Notes under the pieces: model-generated
Databases searched by the model: none
Told to the model about the DNA's origin: nothing
The model's input: the letters and a program-made list of their open reading frames with translations, nothing else
Origin: Hirschia sp964351655
Lineage (GTDB): Bacteria > Pseudomonadota > Alphaproteobacteria > Caulobacterales > Hyphomonadaceae
Direction of reading: 5' to 3'
NCBI GenBank assembly: GCA_964351655.1
Contig: CAYGPD010000005.1
Span: forward strand, 67,725 to 131,724
Length of the DNA stretch: 64,000 nucleotides
Shown: positions 52,471-61,053 of the stretch, piece by piece
Layout: every line of letters begins with the position of its first letter
Position numbering within the stretch: the first letter of the stretch is position 1
Translations under genes and position numbers: made by a program

Positions 52471-53931
52471 ATGCTGCGCACGATTATCGGCAAGCTCGCC
52501 ATCAGCACACTTGCAGGTTTGACCTGTGTTGCGTGTGCGACGGCTCAATCTGAGCAAACGCCACCTAAACCATTTAAAATACCAGCTGAGACATCCGCAA
52601 CCGCACAGGCATTAGCCCAAAGTGCGCTGGAAAGCGATTTAGCGTTTGAAATTATCGAAGATCTGACGACATCTGTTGGGCCGCGTCTCGCTGGGACACC
52701 TCAAGAAGCGCGTGCACGAGAATGGGCTATGGTCAAATTTAAGGACCTGAACTTCCAAAATGCATGGACGGAAGAATTTGAGCTGGATCTGTGGACACGC
52801 GGACGTTCAGTGTATGAAGAAGTTGCACTCACAGCACCATACCCTCAACCACTATATGCAATTTCATTGGGCGGCGGCGGCGCAACACCTGAAGACGGGC
52901 TAGAAGCAAAAGTCGCGTATTATGACAGTTATGACGCCTTAAAGGCTGATGAAGGTGCTGACCTGAAAGGAAAAATTGTTTTCGTGGGTGATCGAATGAC
53001 ATCTTCGCAAACAGGGGAAAGCTATGGTTGGGCTAATCGAAAACGTCGTGATGCATGGATAATGGCGGAAGATCGCGGTGCTGTGGCATTGTTTATCCGT
53101 TCTGTCGGGACATCTAATAATCGTTTTGCGCACACAGGAATGATGAGTTTTCCTGATGATCGTCGTCCTAAAATTCCAGCGCTTTCAGTGTCGAATCCAG
53201 ACGCGGACCAGATTGAACGTATCGCGCGCTCTGGTGAGACTATGAGTATCCGCTTGAAGACCTTTGCTGGCTGGCAGGGTAAGTCGATGTCGGGGAATGT
53301 TATTGCCGAGATAAAGGGGCGTGAGCTCCCTGATGAAATCGTGGTGATAGGTGGTCATCTTGATAGTTGGGATACGGGCACAGGTGCATTGGATGATGGT
53401 GCTGGAATTGGTATCTCCATGGCAGCAGCGAAATTAATTGCTGATCTTCCAAAAGCTCCTCGCCGTACAATTCGCGTTGTATTGTTTGGAGCTGAAGAGG
53501 TAGGTCTTCTTGGGGCGCGTGCCTATCTAGCAGAGCGTATCGAAGATGAGACTGTTGAAAATCATGTCATGGGATCGGAGTCAGACTTTGGTGCGCGCCC
53601 GATTTGGCGTTTCGGGTCAAATGTGGGGCCGGATGCCGTACCTGCTATGGATGCGATTGCACGAGAAATGGCATTTTTAGGTATCATTCGTGGCAATAAT
53701 AAAAGCGGCGGCGGACCTGATATGACTCCGATGATGATGGCAGGAATGCCGGTGGCAAGCCTTGATCAGAACGGGGCGGATTATTTTGAATTCCACCACA
53801 CACCAAATGATACGTTGGATAAAATTGACCCCAAGGAACTACAGCAAAATGTAGCAGCATGGACGATATTTACGTATCTAGCAGCTGAATTGGATGTGGA
53901 TTTTCGCGCTGGGAGTGGTGACAGCGAATAG
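52471..53931 (+). CDS. M28-family metallopeptidase, putative lipoprotein
   Basis: A 486-residue zinc aminopeptidase/carboxypeptidase of the glutamate carboxypeptidase type, exported. The hydrophobic start ends in a lipobox-like LTCVAC. Residues about 130-270 include a PA-like domain (LKGKIVFVGDRM). The zinc site is intact: GGHLDSWDTGTGALDDGAG (His and bridging Asp), GAEEVGLLGARAY (catalytic Glu, zinc Glu), ESDFGA and FHHTPNDTLDKID (last His). Probably trims peptides in the periplasm or at the outer membrane. Starts after a GGGGAAATAAT site. Single-gene unit with a terminator. Confidence 0.9.
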   Translation: MLRTIIGKLAISTLAGLTCVACATAQSEQTPPKPFKIPAETSATAQALAQSALESDLAFEIIEDLTTSVGPRLAGTPQEARAREWAMVKFKDLNFQNAWTEEFELDLWTRGRSVYEEVALTAPYPQPLYAISLGGGGATPEDGLEAKVAYYDSYDALKADEGADLKGKIVFVGDRMTSSQTGESYGWANRKRRDAWIMAEDRGAVALFIRSVGTSNNRFAHTGMMSFPDDRRPKIPALSVSNPDADQIERIARSGETMSIRLKTFAGWQGKSMSGNVIAEIKGRELPDEIVVIGGHLDSWDTGTGALDDGAGIGISMAAAKLIADLPKAPRRTIRVVLFGAEEVGLLGARAYLAERIEDETVENHVMGSESDFGARPIWRFGSNVGPDAVPAMDAIAREMAFLGIIRGNNKSGGGPDMTPMMMAGMPVASLDQNGADYFEFHHTPNDTLDKIDPKELQQNVAAWTIFTYLAAELDVDFRAGSGDSE

Positions 53932-53955
53932 AGTTTAATTGTGAACTAGAAAATG

Positions 53956-53993
53956 AAAGCGGCGCTTGGTGTAAAATTAAGCGCCGCTTTTTT
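53956..53993 (+). terminator. Terminator after the M28 peptidase
   Basis: Perfect 12-pair stem AAAGCGGCGCTT / AAGCGCCGCTTT, T-run. Its loop and right arm are nearly the same as in the terminator at 55549. Confidence 0.92.
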
Positions 53994-53998
53994 GGGTA

Positions 53999-54898
53999 TT
54001 AGCAAATGGCTTTGAGTAGCTGGTTTAAACGATTATATCGTGCTGGCAGCTGCCTGTTGCGTAGTTTTACAGCATAGAGTGTTTCTTCCACCGCTTTGGT
54101 AGGCTTAAGTACATGCACCAAGTTTTTGTGAGGAAAGCTATCGAGTGCACTGCGTGGTAGAACGGTAAATCCTATGCCTTTTGATATAGGTAAAAGAATT
54201 TGGCTAAGTTGATTTACATAGCCTGACTTGGGCATGCTCTCAGTCTTTAATTTTTTCAAATTTGGATCGCCGCATAGATCAAAATATAGGTTGATATAAT
54301 GTGCAGCATCAGGATGTTGAATAAGGCCAAGGGATTGTATGCTGGCAGCAATGCCATCTTTGAGTTTAGCGCTTTGGGGAAGAATGAGACATAATTCTTC
54401 GGTGCCAACGGGGGTGATATCAAGTTGGTTTTGAGTTGGGTGTTGAGTCACAACTCCTAAATCAGTTTTACCGTCCAAAACATCCGACAAAATTTTGCGG
54501 TTTGGCGCAACTTCCACCTCAAAAATGAGTTTTGGGTGTACTTTTTGAATTTCGAGGAGGGCGGGATATAACTTTAAAGCAAATGAACCAGAGCAAGCCA
54601 GCTTGCATATACCTTCATCGGGATTGTCAAAATTTAGTGCTTCTAAAAGCTTCGTTTCATTGGTTTGGAGTTGACTTGCGTATTCAAGGATTTGCCGCCC
54701 TTGCTCTGTTAATTCCAAACGTTTGTTGTCGCGCTTGAGTAAGGTGTGGCCACAAGTTTCTTCAAGCTTTTTGATATGCTGACTGACACCTGGTTGAGTC
54801 ATGTTCAATTTTTCAGCCGTCAGAGTGAAGTGACCGACTTCCATAAGTGTCTTGAAGGTGTTGAGCCAAATTGGATTGAGCATTTTTTTATTTGCCAT
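53999..54898 (-). CDS. LysR-family transcriptional regulator
   Basis: A 299-residue regulator. Helix-turn-helix: LNTFKTLMEVGHFTLTAEKLNMTQPGVSQHIKKLEE (key part AEKLNMTQPGVSQHIKKLE). Residues about 90-295 form the ligand-binding domain (KLACSGSFALKLYPALLEIQ). It is divergent from the VOC-domain gene at 55013, with 114 AT-rich bases between, so it may regulate that gene. Ligand unknown. Confidence 0.88.
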   Translation of the reverse strand: MANKKMLNPIWLNTFKTLMEVGHFTLTAEKLNMTQPGVSQHIKKLEETCGHTLLKRDNKRLELTEQGRQILEYASQLQTNETKLLEALNFDNPDEGICKLACSGSFALKLYPALLEIQKVHPKLIFEVEVAPNRKILSDVLDGKTDLGVVTQHPTQNQLDITPVGTEELCLILPQSAKLKDGIAASIQSLGLIQHPDAAHYINLYFDLCGDPNLKKLKTESMPKSGYVNQLSQILLPISKGIGFTVLPRSALDSFPHKNLVHVLKPTKAVEETLYAVKLRNRQLPARYNRLNQLLKAIC

Positions 54899-55012
54899 AA
54901 ATTTAAATTATCAAAATAAGAATAATAGATAATTTTTTAAAATGCAATTGATGCTCTAGTTTGAAGGTGAGAGTTGGAGAGCCAGCTCATAAACTTCACA
55001 AAGGCAGATGCT

Positions 55013-55528
55013 ATGTTTCCTCAAAATAACACAACATACCCTCGATCATTTTCACATATTGGAATTTCGGTGCCGAACTTGGAGGCAGCCGTGAAATTTT
55101 ATACAGCAGTGCTGGGCTGGTATCTAATTATGCAACCAACACAAATCGTTGAAGATGATTCCGCAATTGGCGAAATGTGTACTGACGTGTTTGGAAAAGG
55201 CTGGGAAAGGTTCCGGATCGCGCACTTGTCAACAGGGGACAGAATTGGTGTCGAATTGTTTGAATTTAAGAACCAAGAAAACCCAGAAGACAATTTTGAA
55301 TACTGGAAAACGGGAATATTTCATTTCTGCGTTCAAGACCCTGATGTTGAAGGACTCGCGGAGAAAATCGTTGCAGCAGGTGGTAAAAGACGCATGAAAG
55401 CGCCGCGCTATTATTATCCCGGTGAAAAGCCATACCGTATGATTTATATGGAAGACCCGTTTGGCAATATCTTGGAAATTTATAGCCACAGTTACGAACT
55501 ACACTATGCGGCCGGCGCGTACGCTTAA
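55013..55528 (+). CDS. VOC (glyoxalase/dioxygenase) superfamily protein
   Basis: A 171-residue metalloenzyme-type protein of the vicinal oxygen chelate superfamily. Seen: FSHIGISVPNLEAAVKFYTAVLGWYL (key part SHIGISVPNLEAAVKFYTAV; first metal His) and YMEDPFGNILEIYSHSYE (metal Glu). Central FHFCVQDPDVEGLAEKI gives the second repeat. Start ATG at 55013 after AAGG; an in-frame TTG at 54974 is less likely. Activity may be lactoylglutathione lyase-like or ring cleavage; not decidable. Divergent from the LysR gene, which may sense its substrate. Confidence 0.82.
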   Translation: MFPQNNTTYPRSFSHIGISVPNLEAAVKFYTAVLGWYLIMQPTQIVEDDSAIGEMCTDVFGKGWERFRIAHLSTGDRIGVELFEFKNQENPEDNFEYWKTGIFHFCVQDPDVEGLAEKIVAAGGKRRMKAPRYYYPGEKPYRMIYMEDPFGNILEIYSHSYELHYAAGAYA

Positions 55529-55548
55529 AAGGTGAGAAAAAAGTTGAG

Positions 55549-55586
55549 AAAGCGCCGCTTAGTGTAAAACCGAGCGCCGCTTTTCT
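55549..55586 (+). terminator. Terminator after the VOC gene
   Basis: Stem AAAGCGCCGCT / AGCGCCGCTTTT with one C-C mismatch, T-rich tail. Similar to the terminator at 53956. Confidence 0.75.
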
Positions 55587-55768
55587 TGTGCTTGGGGATG
55601 TCATTGAGGCTCAAAACCAAGAATTGAACAGTTCACTTGATTAATTGCTCAATAAATGCGGAACATGATCGTTAGATTTGCTGCTTGGATGAACCAGTTC
55701 TGCTTTTCACTGAAGTTGAGACATCTGTGTTCTGCGTTTTCCTTAGATTTTGGCCATAGGATTTGGGT

Positions 55769-57304
55769 GTGACATTCAGTGTATATGAAATGATTTCTTT
55801 AGGTGCCTATTTCGTCTTGATGATGGCGATCGGGTATTATGCGTACCAGAAATCGACCAGCAACATATCTGAATATATGCTAGGGGGACGCCGGCTTCAC
55901 CCAGCTGTTGGAGCCTTATCTGCTGGTGCTTCTGATATGAGTGGCTGGATGTTGATGGGGTTACCCGGCGCTGTTTATTTATCGGGTGTGAGTGAAGCAT
56001 GGATTGCGGTAGGCCTCACTATTGGGGCCTATTTGAACTACAGGTTCGTTGCTCCTCGGCTTCGCGTTTATACAGAGCTTGCTAAGGATTCTATTACACT
56101 ACCCGATTTCTTTGAAAATAGGTTTGAGGACTCCAGTCATGCGTTGCGCCTTATCTCTGCGCTTGTGATTATTGTGTTTTTTACGCTCTACACGTCTGCG
56201 GGTATCGTTGCTGGAGGGAAGCTGTTTGAAGCTAGTTTTGGGATGGATTATCAGCTGGGGTTGTTTGTAACTGCGGGTGTTGTCCTAGCTTATACGGTGA
56301 TTGGTGGCTTTTTAGCTGTGAGCCTCACAGACTTTGTTCAAGGCTGTATAATGTTCATCGCGCTTGTGCTTGTGCCTATCGTAGCGTTTGGGGTTGTCGG
56401 CGGGTTAGAGGGGATGGAATCGCACATCGCGGACGCTGGCGCGCGTACAACCGGAATGGTTGACTATTTTAGCTGGACAAAGGGTGTGTCTCTAATGGGC
56501 GTTATTTCTCTATTGGCATGGGGACTGGGATATTTTGGTCAGCCACATATCATTGTACGTTTTATGGCTATCCGGTCGTTAAAAGATATTGCTATTTCGC
56601 GATATATTGGAATGTCTTGGATGATTGTAACTGTGACGGGCGCTGTGATTGTGGGAATGGTGGGGCTGGCCTATGTTCAAAAAAGCGGTCTGCAGGCGAC
56701 GTTCTCTGATCCTGAAACAATCTTTATTCTATTGTCGCAAACGCTCTTTCATCCGTTGATTTCTGGATTTCTCTTGGCGGCTATATTAGCAGCAATTATG
56801 AGCACGATTTCTTCACAGTTACTGGTCTCTTCAAGTTCTCTAACGGAAGATATTTATAAGACATTCTTTAAACGCCATGCGGCGCAGTCAGAGCTTGTGC
56901 TTGTTGGACGTATCGCGACGGTGCTTGTGTGTGGCGTAGCTATAGCTTTGGCCTTTGACCGCTCGAGCAGTATTTTATCGCTTGTTGGGAATGCTTGGGC
57001 AGGATTTGGCGCAGCATTTGGCCCGATAATCTTACTGTCCCTTTATTGGCGCAATTTCACACGCAATGGTGCATTGGCTGGTATGATTGCAGGCGCTTTG
57101 ACCGTACTATTTTGGTTGTTTGCGCCGATCAAGATTGATGGGCAGGCTTTGTCTTCAATAGTATATGAAATTATTCCTGGCTTTGTGATTTCAACCATTG
57201 TGGCGGTAGGGGTGAGCCTTGGTTCGCAGCGGGGGAATGAGACGGATGGAGAGTTTGAGGCAATGGAAAAAGAGATGAAAACGCTGCCCAAATATTTTCT
57301 ATAA
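55769..57304 (+). CDS. putP: Sodium/proline symporter PutP
   Basis: A 511-residue sodium:solute symporter with about thirteen membrane segments. Seen: SEYMLGGRRLHPAVGALSAGASDMSGWMLMGLPGAVYLSG (key parts GRRLHPAVGALSAGASDMSG and LMGLPGAVY), the sodium-site region ALVIIVFFTLYTSAGIV, GWGLGYFGQPHI-type AWGLGYFGQPHIIVRFMAI and STISSQLLVSSSSLTEDIY. These match PutP closely. GTG at 55769 is favoured (TAGG 9 bases upstream); a TTG two codons before is possible. No putA is near; proline iminopeptidase lies 55 kb away in the same window. Confidence 0.93.
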   Translation: MTFSVYEMISLGAYFVLMMAIGYYAYQKSTSNISEYMLGGRRLHPAVGALSAGASDMSGWMLMGLPGAVYLSGVSEAWIAVGLTIGAYLNYRFVAPRLRVYTELAKDSITLPDFFENRFEDSSHALRLISALVIIVFFTLYTSAGIVAGGKLFEASFGMDYQLGLFVTAGVVLAYTVIGGFLAVSLTDFVQGCIMFIALVLVPIVAFGVVGGLEGMESHIADAGARTTGMVDYFSWTKGVSLMGVISLLAWGLGYFGQPHIIVRFMAIRSLKDIAISRYIGMSWMIVTVTGAVIVGMVGLAYVQKSGLQATFSDPETIFILLSQTLFHPLISGFLLAAILAAIMSTISSQLLVSSSSLTEDIYKTFFKRHAAQSELVLVGRIATVLVCGVAIALAFDRSSSILSLVGNAWAGFGAAFGPIILLSLYWRNFTRNGALAGMIAGALTVLFWLFAPIKIDGQALSSIVYEIIPGFVISTIVAVGVSLGSQRGNETDGEFEAMEKEMKTLPKYFL

Positions 57305-57359
57305 GCCCCCCAAGGGAGGCAACTTGCAATGCGCGGTGTCATTTTTTAGCTTGGGAAAG

Positions 57360-58127
57360 CTACCCTGGTGGCCCAGCTACAAAGCTTTCGACGAGGGAGC
57401 CTGCGAGGAGACGCCAGCCATCAACCAGTACGAAGAAAATAAGCTTGAAAGGCATAGAGATAGTTACAGGCGGCAGCATCATCATACCCATGCTCATGAG
57501 GATAGACGCGACCACAAGGTCGATGACGAGGAAGGGCAGGAAGATCATAAAGCCAATCTCAAAGGCGCGTTTGAGTTCAGAGATCATGAAGGCTGGTGCT
57601 AACACTTGAAAGGGGGCAGCTTCTGCGCTTTCAAGTGTATCTATCTTTGCCATGCCCATGAAGAGGGCGAGGTCATCTTCCTGTACGTGCTTGGCCATAA
57701 ACGCTTTTACTGGAGCTGCCGCACGTGGGAGGGCGTCTTCTAGCTCAATGGATTCAGCCATAAAAGGTTCGATACCATCTTTGTAGGCAGCTTCAAATGT
57801 TGGAGCCATGACGAAAGCAGTGAGGAAGAGTGAGAGTGAAATAATGACGGCGTTGGGAGGGCTTTGCTGTAATCCCATGGCGGTTCTTAAGAGCGACATC
57901 ACCACAACAATACGCACGAAACTTGTCGTCATAACTAGTATGGATGGGGCAAGCGAGAGGATGGTGATGACACCTAGCATCTCTACAACACCGCGTGTGA
58001 GACCTTGTCCGGTGCCTAAATCAAATGAAAATTCTTGTGCAATACCTGCTGGGGCAAGCATCAATGTTCCAAACAATAGCAGGGAAACACGCGCGAAGGT
58101 TTTTGCAAGGCGATGTGGGACGCGCAT
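57360..58127 (-). CDS. fliP: Flagellar type III export protein FliP
   Basis: A 255-residue export-gate protein. Signal-like start (VSLLLFGTLMLAPAGIAQ). Seen: ITILSLAPSILVMTTSFVRIVVVMSLLRTAMGLQQSPPNAVI (key parts LAPSILVMTTSFVRIVVVMS and LGLQQ-type MGLQQSPPNAVI), FLPFLVIDLVVASILMSMGMMMLPP and FVLVDGWRLLAGSLV. These are strong family signatures. It overlaps fliO by one base. FliQ and FliR are not in the window. Confidence 0.96.
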   Translation of the reverse strand: MRVPHRLAKTFARVSLLLFGTLMLAPAGIAQEFSFDLGTGQGLTRGVVEMLGVITILSLAPSILVMTTSFVRIVVVMSLLRTAMGLQQSPPNAVIISLSLFLTAFVMAPTFEAAYKDGIEPFMAESIELEDALPRAAAPVKAFMAKHVQEDDLALFMGMAKIDTLESAEAAPFQVLAPAFMISELKRAFEIGFMIFLPFLVIDLVVASILMSMGMMMLPPVTISMPFKLIFFVLVDGWRLLAGSLVESFVAGPPG

Positions 58128-58516
58128 TATGATTTGTCCTGCTTGTTGCCGATATTGATATTGAGCTTTGGAAGGGCGGATAAAATTTGCTTGCGTAAAG
58201 TGGGCGGTGGTTCTGTTGGAGAGGCAGTAGACGTTTGCAGGGGAAGAGGCGTTTCTTGAGGGGATGGAGCATCACGGCTGGCGATAAGACATTGGTCTGT
58301 TTGGCTAAGGCACAGTAAATGCTCTTTATTATCCCAATGTACGACTGCTAATTTGCGTCGCGAATCCATGCCTCGCCACTCAACAATCCGCAGATCAGAA
58401 CGAGAATTTGATACATTTGCGCGAGAATTAGCATAGCGACGGCCAAGCCACCCCATGCCTAAAATGAGGGACAACACAAAGATAAGCGCAGCAGTCGCTT
58501 TTATAAGTTCTTCCAT
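58127..58516 (-). CDS. fliO: Flagellar biosynthesis protein FliO
   Basis: A 129-residue single-pass membrane protein that helps assemble the FliP ring. Membrane helix at about 7-25 (ATAALIFVLSLILGMGWL), then a compact cytoplasmic part with LRIVEWRGMDSRRKLAVVHWDNKEHLLCL (key part SRRKLAVVHWDNKEHLLCL), then a Pro/Thr-rich tail. Start at the ATG complementary to 58514-58516; a 10-codon extension is possible. Coupled to fliP. Confidence 0.85.
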   Translation of the reverse strand: MEELIKATAALIFVLSLILGMGWLGRRYANSRANVSNSRSDLRIVEWRGMDSRRKLAVVHWDNKEHLLCLSQTDQCLIASRDAPSPQETPLPLQTSTASPTEPPPTLRKQILSALPKLNINIGNKQDKS

Positions 58517-58642
58517 GATCGGCCCCGTCAAATTTGCCAATTGCATTCTGCTTTTGGCACGATGTTTAGATTAGTTTCAAACGGTTTTGTTAACTTTTCG
58601 GTGGTCTTAGTAAATGAGTCGTTAACACGTCTGCACAGAATT

Positions 58643-58657
58643 TTAAAAACTCCTTAA
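58643..58657. promoter_or_regulatory. CtrA-like box TTAA-N7-TTAA (flgB/fliO)
   Basis: Perfect consensus match between divergent fliO and flgB, 99 bases before flgB and 127 before fliO. Two more TTAAC half-sites lie at 58590 and 58622 in the same spacer. CtrA directly controls early flagellar operons in Caulobacter, so this site is well placed. Confidence 0.65.
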
Positions 58658-58755
58658 CCTAAAGGGTGTTTCCTGCCGTGTAGAGGGCTGTTTTTGCCGA
58701 GTGATTTGTTTTCGGTAGGAGTTGTAGGCTCATAACAAGTGAATGGAGATCGCAC

Positions 58756-59193
58756 GTGACGGGGCCGGCAGATATACCACTTTTTGGAATGATGAAAGCC
58801 CGCATGGACATGCTGGGTGAGCGTCAGAAGGTATTGTCAACGAACGTCTCCAACGTGTCTACGCCCGGATATACACCGTCTGATGTGGATATGCAGGCCT
58901 TCAGCGCAGCGCTTGCTAAGGGGCAGGTAGGTGGACGCTCAGGCTCTGCTGGTGGTGTGGGTATGGCGACCACCCAGCCTGGTCATATCGCGGGTGCCAG
59001 CCGCGCACCGCTTGTTGCCGGAATGCACATAAAAGATGCCCCAGATTCTGAAACCACCCTCGATGGCAACTCTGTTGTGGTCGAAGATCAGATGATGAAG
59101 ATTGCGGAAAACCGCATGGAGTTTGAAACAATTGTTGGTCTTTACAATAAGAGCCTGTCGTTAATGCGATTGGCTGCGAAGACACCGCAATAA
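58756..59193 (+). CDS. flgB: Proximal rod protein FlgB
   Basis: A 145-residue rod protein, starting at GTG after GGAGATCGCAC. Seen: PLFGMMKARMDMLGERQKVLSTNVSNVSTPGYTPSDVDM (key parts GERQKVLSTNVSNVSTPGYT), and the C-terminal DGNSVVVEDQMMKIAENRMEFE. First gene of flgB-flgC-fliE. Regulated probably by CtrA through the box upstream. Confidence 0.93.
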   Translation: MTGPADIPLFGMMKARMDMLGERQKVLSTNVSNVSTPGYTPSDVDMQAFSAALAKGQVGGRSGSAGGVGMATTQPGHIAGASRAPLVAGMHIKDAPDSETTLDGNSVVVEDQMMKIAENRMEFETIVGLYNKSLSLMRLAAKTPQ

Positions 59194-59210
59194 GGAAGAG
59201 GAATTAAGTC

Positions 59211-59627
59211 ATGTCTAGCGATCTAATGTCTGCAATGTCTTCAGCCGCTTCAGGTTTGCGTGCGCAAACTGTGCGTATTCGTGTGTCTGCTGAAAACCTG
59301 GCCAACGCAAATTCTACGGGGGATAAGCCGGGTGCAGATCCTTATCAACGTAAGGTGCCGGTGTTTAAAAATTATCTGGATCGTGAGACCGGCGCGGAAC
59401 GCGTGAAAGTGTCTGGCGTGCGTGCTGATACCGCACCGTTCACATTGAAATTTGACCCGACACATCCGGCAGCGGATGAGAGCGGTATGGTAAAATTATC
59501 CAACGTTTCCTCTCTCGTGGAGATGACAGATATGCGCGAGGCGCAGCGCGCCTATGAGGCAAATTTGAACGTTGTAGAAGCGAGCCGTTCTATGCTGCTG
59601 GCTGCCGTTGATATTTTGAAGCGTTAA
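59211..59627 (+). CDS. flgC: Proximal rod protein FlgC
   Basis: A 138-residue rod protein. Seen: MSAMSSAASGLRAQTVRIRVSAENLANANSTG (key part VRIRVSAENLANANSTG), DPYQRKVPVFKNYLDR, DPTHPAADESGMVKLSNVS and VEMTDMREAQRAYEANLNVVEASRSMLLAAVDILKR (key part REAQRAYEANLNV). 17 bases after flgB. Confidence 0.95.
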   Translation: MSSDLMSAMSSAASGLRAQTVRIRVSAENLANANSTGDKPGADPYQRKVPVFKNYLDRETGAERVKVSGVRADTAPFTLKFDPTHPAADESGMVKLSNVSSLVEMTDMREAQRAYEANLNVVEASRSMLLAAVDILKR

Positions 59628-59641
59628 GGTAGGGGTTGAAT

Positions 59642-59956
59642 ATGGAAATTGGATCAGCAGCCGCTAGCGCCTATATGAAAGCTGCACAATCTGCGGTGAA
59701 AGTTGAAGGCGGCGCAGATGAGATGAGTGGCATATCAGGACAGCCTTTTGGGCAGTTCCTTGATGCAGCTATTTCAAAAACAACAAGTGCCGCAGGCCAA
59801 GCTGAAAATGCGATTGCATCTGCGACCATGGGCAATGCTGACCTTGTGGATGTGGTGACAGCTGTGGCTGCCGCCGAAGCGACATTGGAAACAGTGGTGG
59901 CCGTACGTGATCAGGTGATCAAAGCGTATCAAGAAGTTATGCGTATGCCGATTTAG
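59642..59956 (+). CDS. fliE: Flagellar hook-basal body protein FliE
   Basis: A 104-residue adapter between the MS-ring and the rod. Seen: SGQPFGQFLDAAI, SAAGQAENAIASATMGNADLVDVVTAVAAAEATLETVVAVRDQVIKAYQEVMRMPI (key parts DLVDVVTAVAAAEATLETVV and KAYQEVMRMPI). ATG at 59642 with GGTAGGGG upstream. In relatives fliQ, fliR and flhB often follow; here unrelated genes follow. Confidence 0.93.
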   Translation: MEIGSAAASAYMKAAQSAVKVEGGADEMSGISGQPFGQFLDAAISKTTSAAGQAENAIASATMGNADLVDVVTAVAAAEATLETVVAVRDQVIKAYQEVMRMPI

Positions 59957-59968
59957 ATAGGTCTTAAA

Positions 59969-60469
59969 ATGATCAGGTGTGGGATGAGATTAATTGGTCT
60001 GGCTGCATGTGGTTTATTGTTCGGTGAAGGTGCTTTTGCACATGGTGGTGGTTTGAATGCGCAGGGGTGTCATAACGAGCGAAAGACAGGTGGCTATCAT
60101 TGCCATCGCTCCAGCTATACGCCGTCTGCTTCTGTAGTATCTAAAAATTCTTATAACGCGGGTGCGGCATTGTTGAATAATCAACAAAATGAAAATAGCG
60201 TTCAGGCTGTGCCGAATCCAACAAATACTACCAATTTCGTCAATTCTCTTGGAGGTAATATTCAAGATGACAATGTATTTGCGGCTCAAGTGGTCTTGAA
60301 GAAAAATGGCTGTTATTCTGGTAGTTTAGATGGTGTCTTGGGAGCTGAAACTATCTATGCGATAAAACTATTTCAAGCTAATTTAGGTAAGCAAATAACG
60401 GGTGAATTGAGCGAAAACGTGCGGTCTGAAATCCAAAGTTATCATGGACAAAACTCTGTATGTAATTGA
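59969..60469 (+). CDS. Secreted YHYH-motif and peptidoglycan-binding domain protein
   Basis: A 166-residue protein with a signal peptide (LIGLAACGLLFGEGAFA). The mature N-terminus carries HGGGLNAQGCHNERKTGGYHCH, a Cys/His-rich motif of the YHYH type seen in secreted proteins and next to nuclease-like domains, perhaps metal-binding. Residues about 100-160 are a peptidoglycan-binding domain type 1 (VVLKKNGCYSGSLDGVLGAETIYAIKLFQ, key part GCYSGSLDGVLGAETIYAIK). 12 bases after fliE, so possibly co-transcribed. Role in the cell wall is inferred. Confidence 0.75.
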   Translation: MIRCGMRLIGLAACGLLFGEGAFAHGGGLNAQGCHNERKTGGYHCHRSSYTPSASVVSKNSYNAGAALLNNQQNENSVQAVPNPTNTTNFVNSLGGNIQDDNVFAAQVVLKKNGCYSGSLDGVLGAETIYAIKLFQANLGKQITGELSENVRSEIQSYHGQNSVCN

Positions 60470-60477
60470 TCCGTTAA

Positions 60478-61053
60478 ATGACCTCAATACCTATTCTTTC
60501 AGATCTAGCCCGAGCCTGCGTGCTTTGCCAAAACCTTCCGCTTGGGCCTAAGCCTTTGTTTAAGGTCGATGAGCAAGTAAAAATTCTGATTGTGGGGCAG
60601 GCACCAGGACGTAAGACACATGAAGCGGGTAGGCCATTTTTAGACGCGTCAGGTGTGCGCCTGCGTGAATGGTTGGGCGTAAGTGATGATGTTTTCTATA
60701 ATGATCCTCGTATTGGCATTTTGCCGATGGGGTTTTGTTTTCCCGGAACAGGCAAAGGCGGGGATTTGCCACCGCGTATTGAATGTGCTCCCGCGTGGCG
60801 TCAGCAATTTTTGGATGCAATGCCAAACATAGAGCTGACCTTAATCATAGGCAAATATGCGCGTGATTGGCATTTGCCAGATCGCAAGAATGAAAGCATC
60901 ACTCAGACAGTATCTGATTGGAAAGCCCTTGCACCTGACATCATTCCTATGCCGCACCCAAGCCCGCGTAATAATCGGTGGTTAAAGCAAAACCCTTGGT
61001 TTGAAACGGATGTATTGCCGGAATTAAGGCGAAGGGTTTGCGACCTAATTTGA
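60478..61053 (+). CDS. Uracil-DNA glycosylase superfamily protein
   Basis: A 191-residue protein of the UDG superfamily (family 4/MUG-like branch). Seen: KILIVGQAPGRKTHEAGRPFLDASGVRLREW (key part VGQAPGRKTHEAGRPFLDAS), and the C-terminal MPHPSPRNNRWLKQNPWF, containing the catalytic-loop His-Pro-Ser. It lacks the N-terminal four-Cys cluster of family 4; only CxxC (CVLCQN) is present. It probably removes damaged bases, or is an uncharacterised subfamily. Starts 8 bases after the previous stop and overlaps the converging gene by 9 bases. Confidence 0.8.
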   Translation: MTSIPILSDLARACVLCQNLPLGPKPLFKVDEQVKILIVGQAPGRKTHEAGRPFLDASGVRLREWLGVSDDVFYNDPRIGILPMGFCFPGTGKGGDLPPRIECAPAWRQQFLDAMPNIELTLIIGKYARDWHLPDRKNESITQTVSDWKALAPDIIPMPHPSPRNNRWLKQNPWFETDVLPELRRRVCDLI

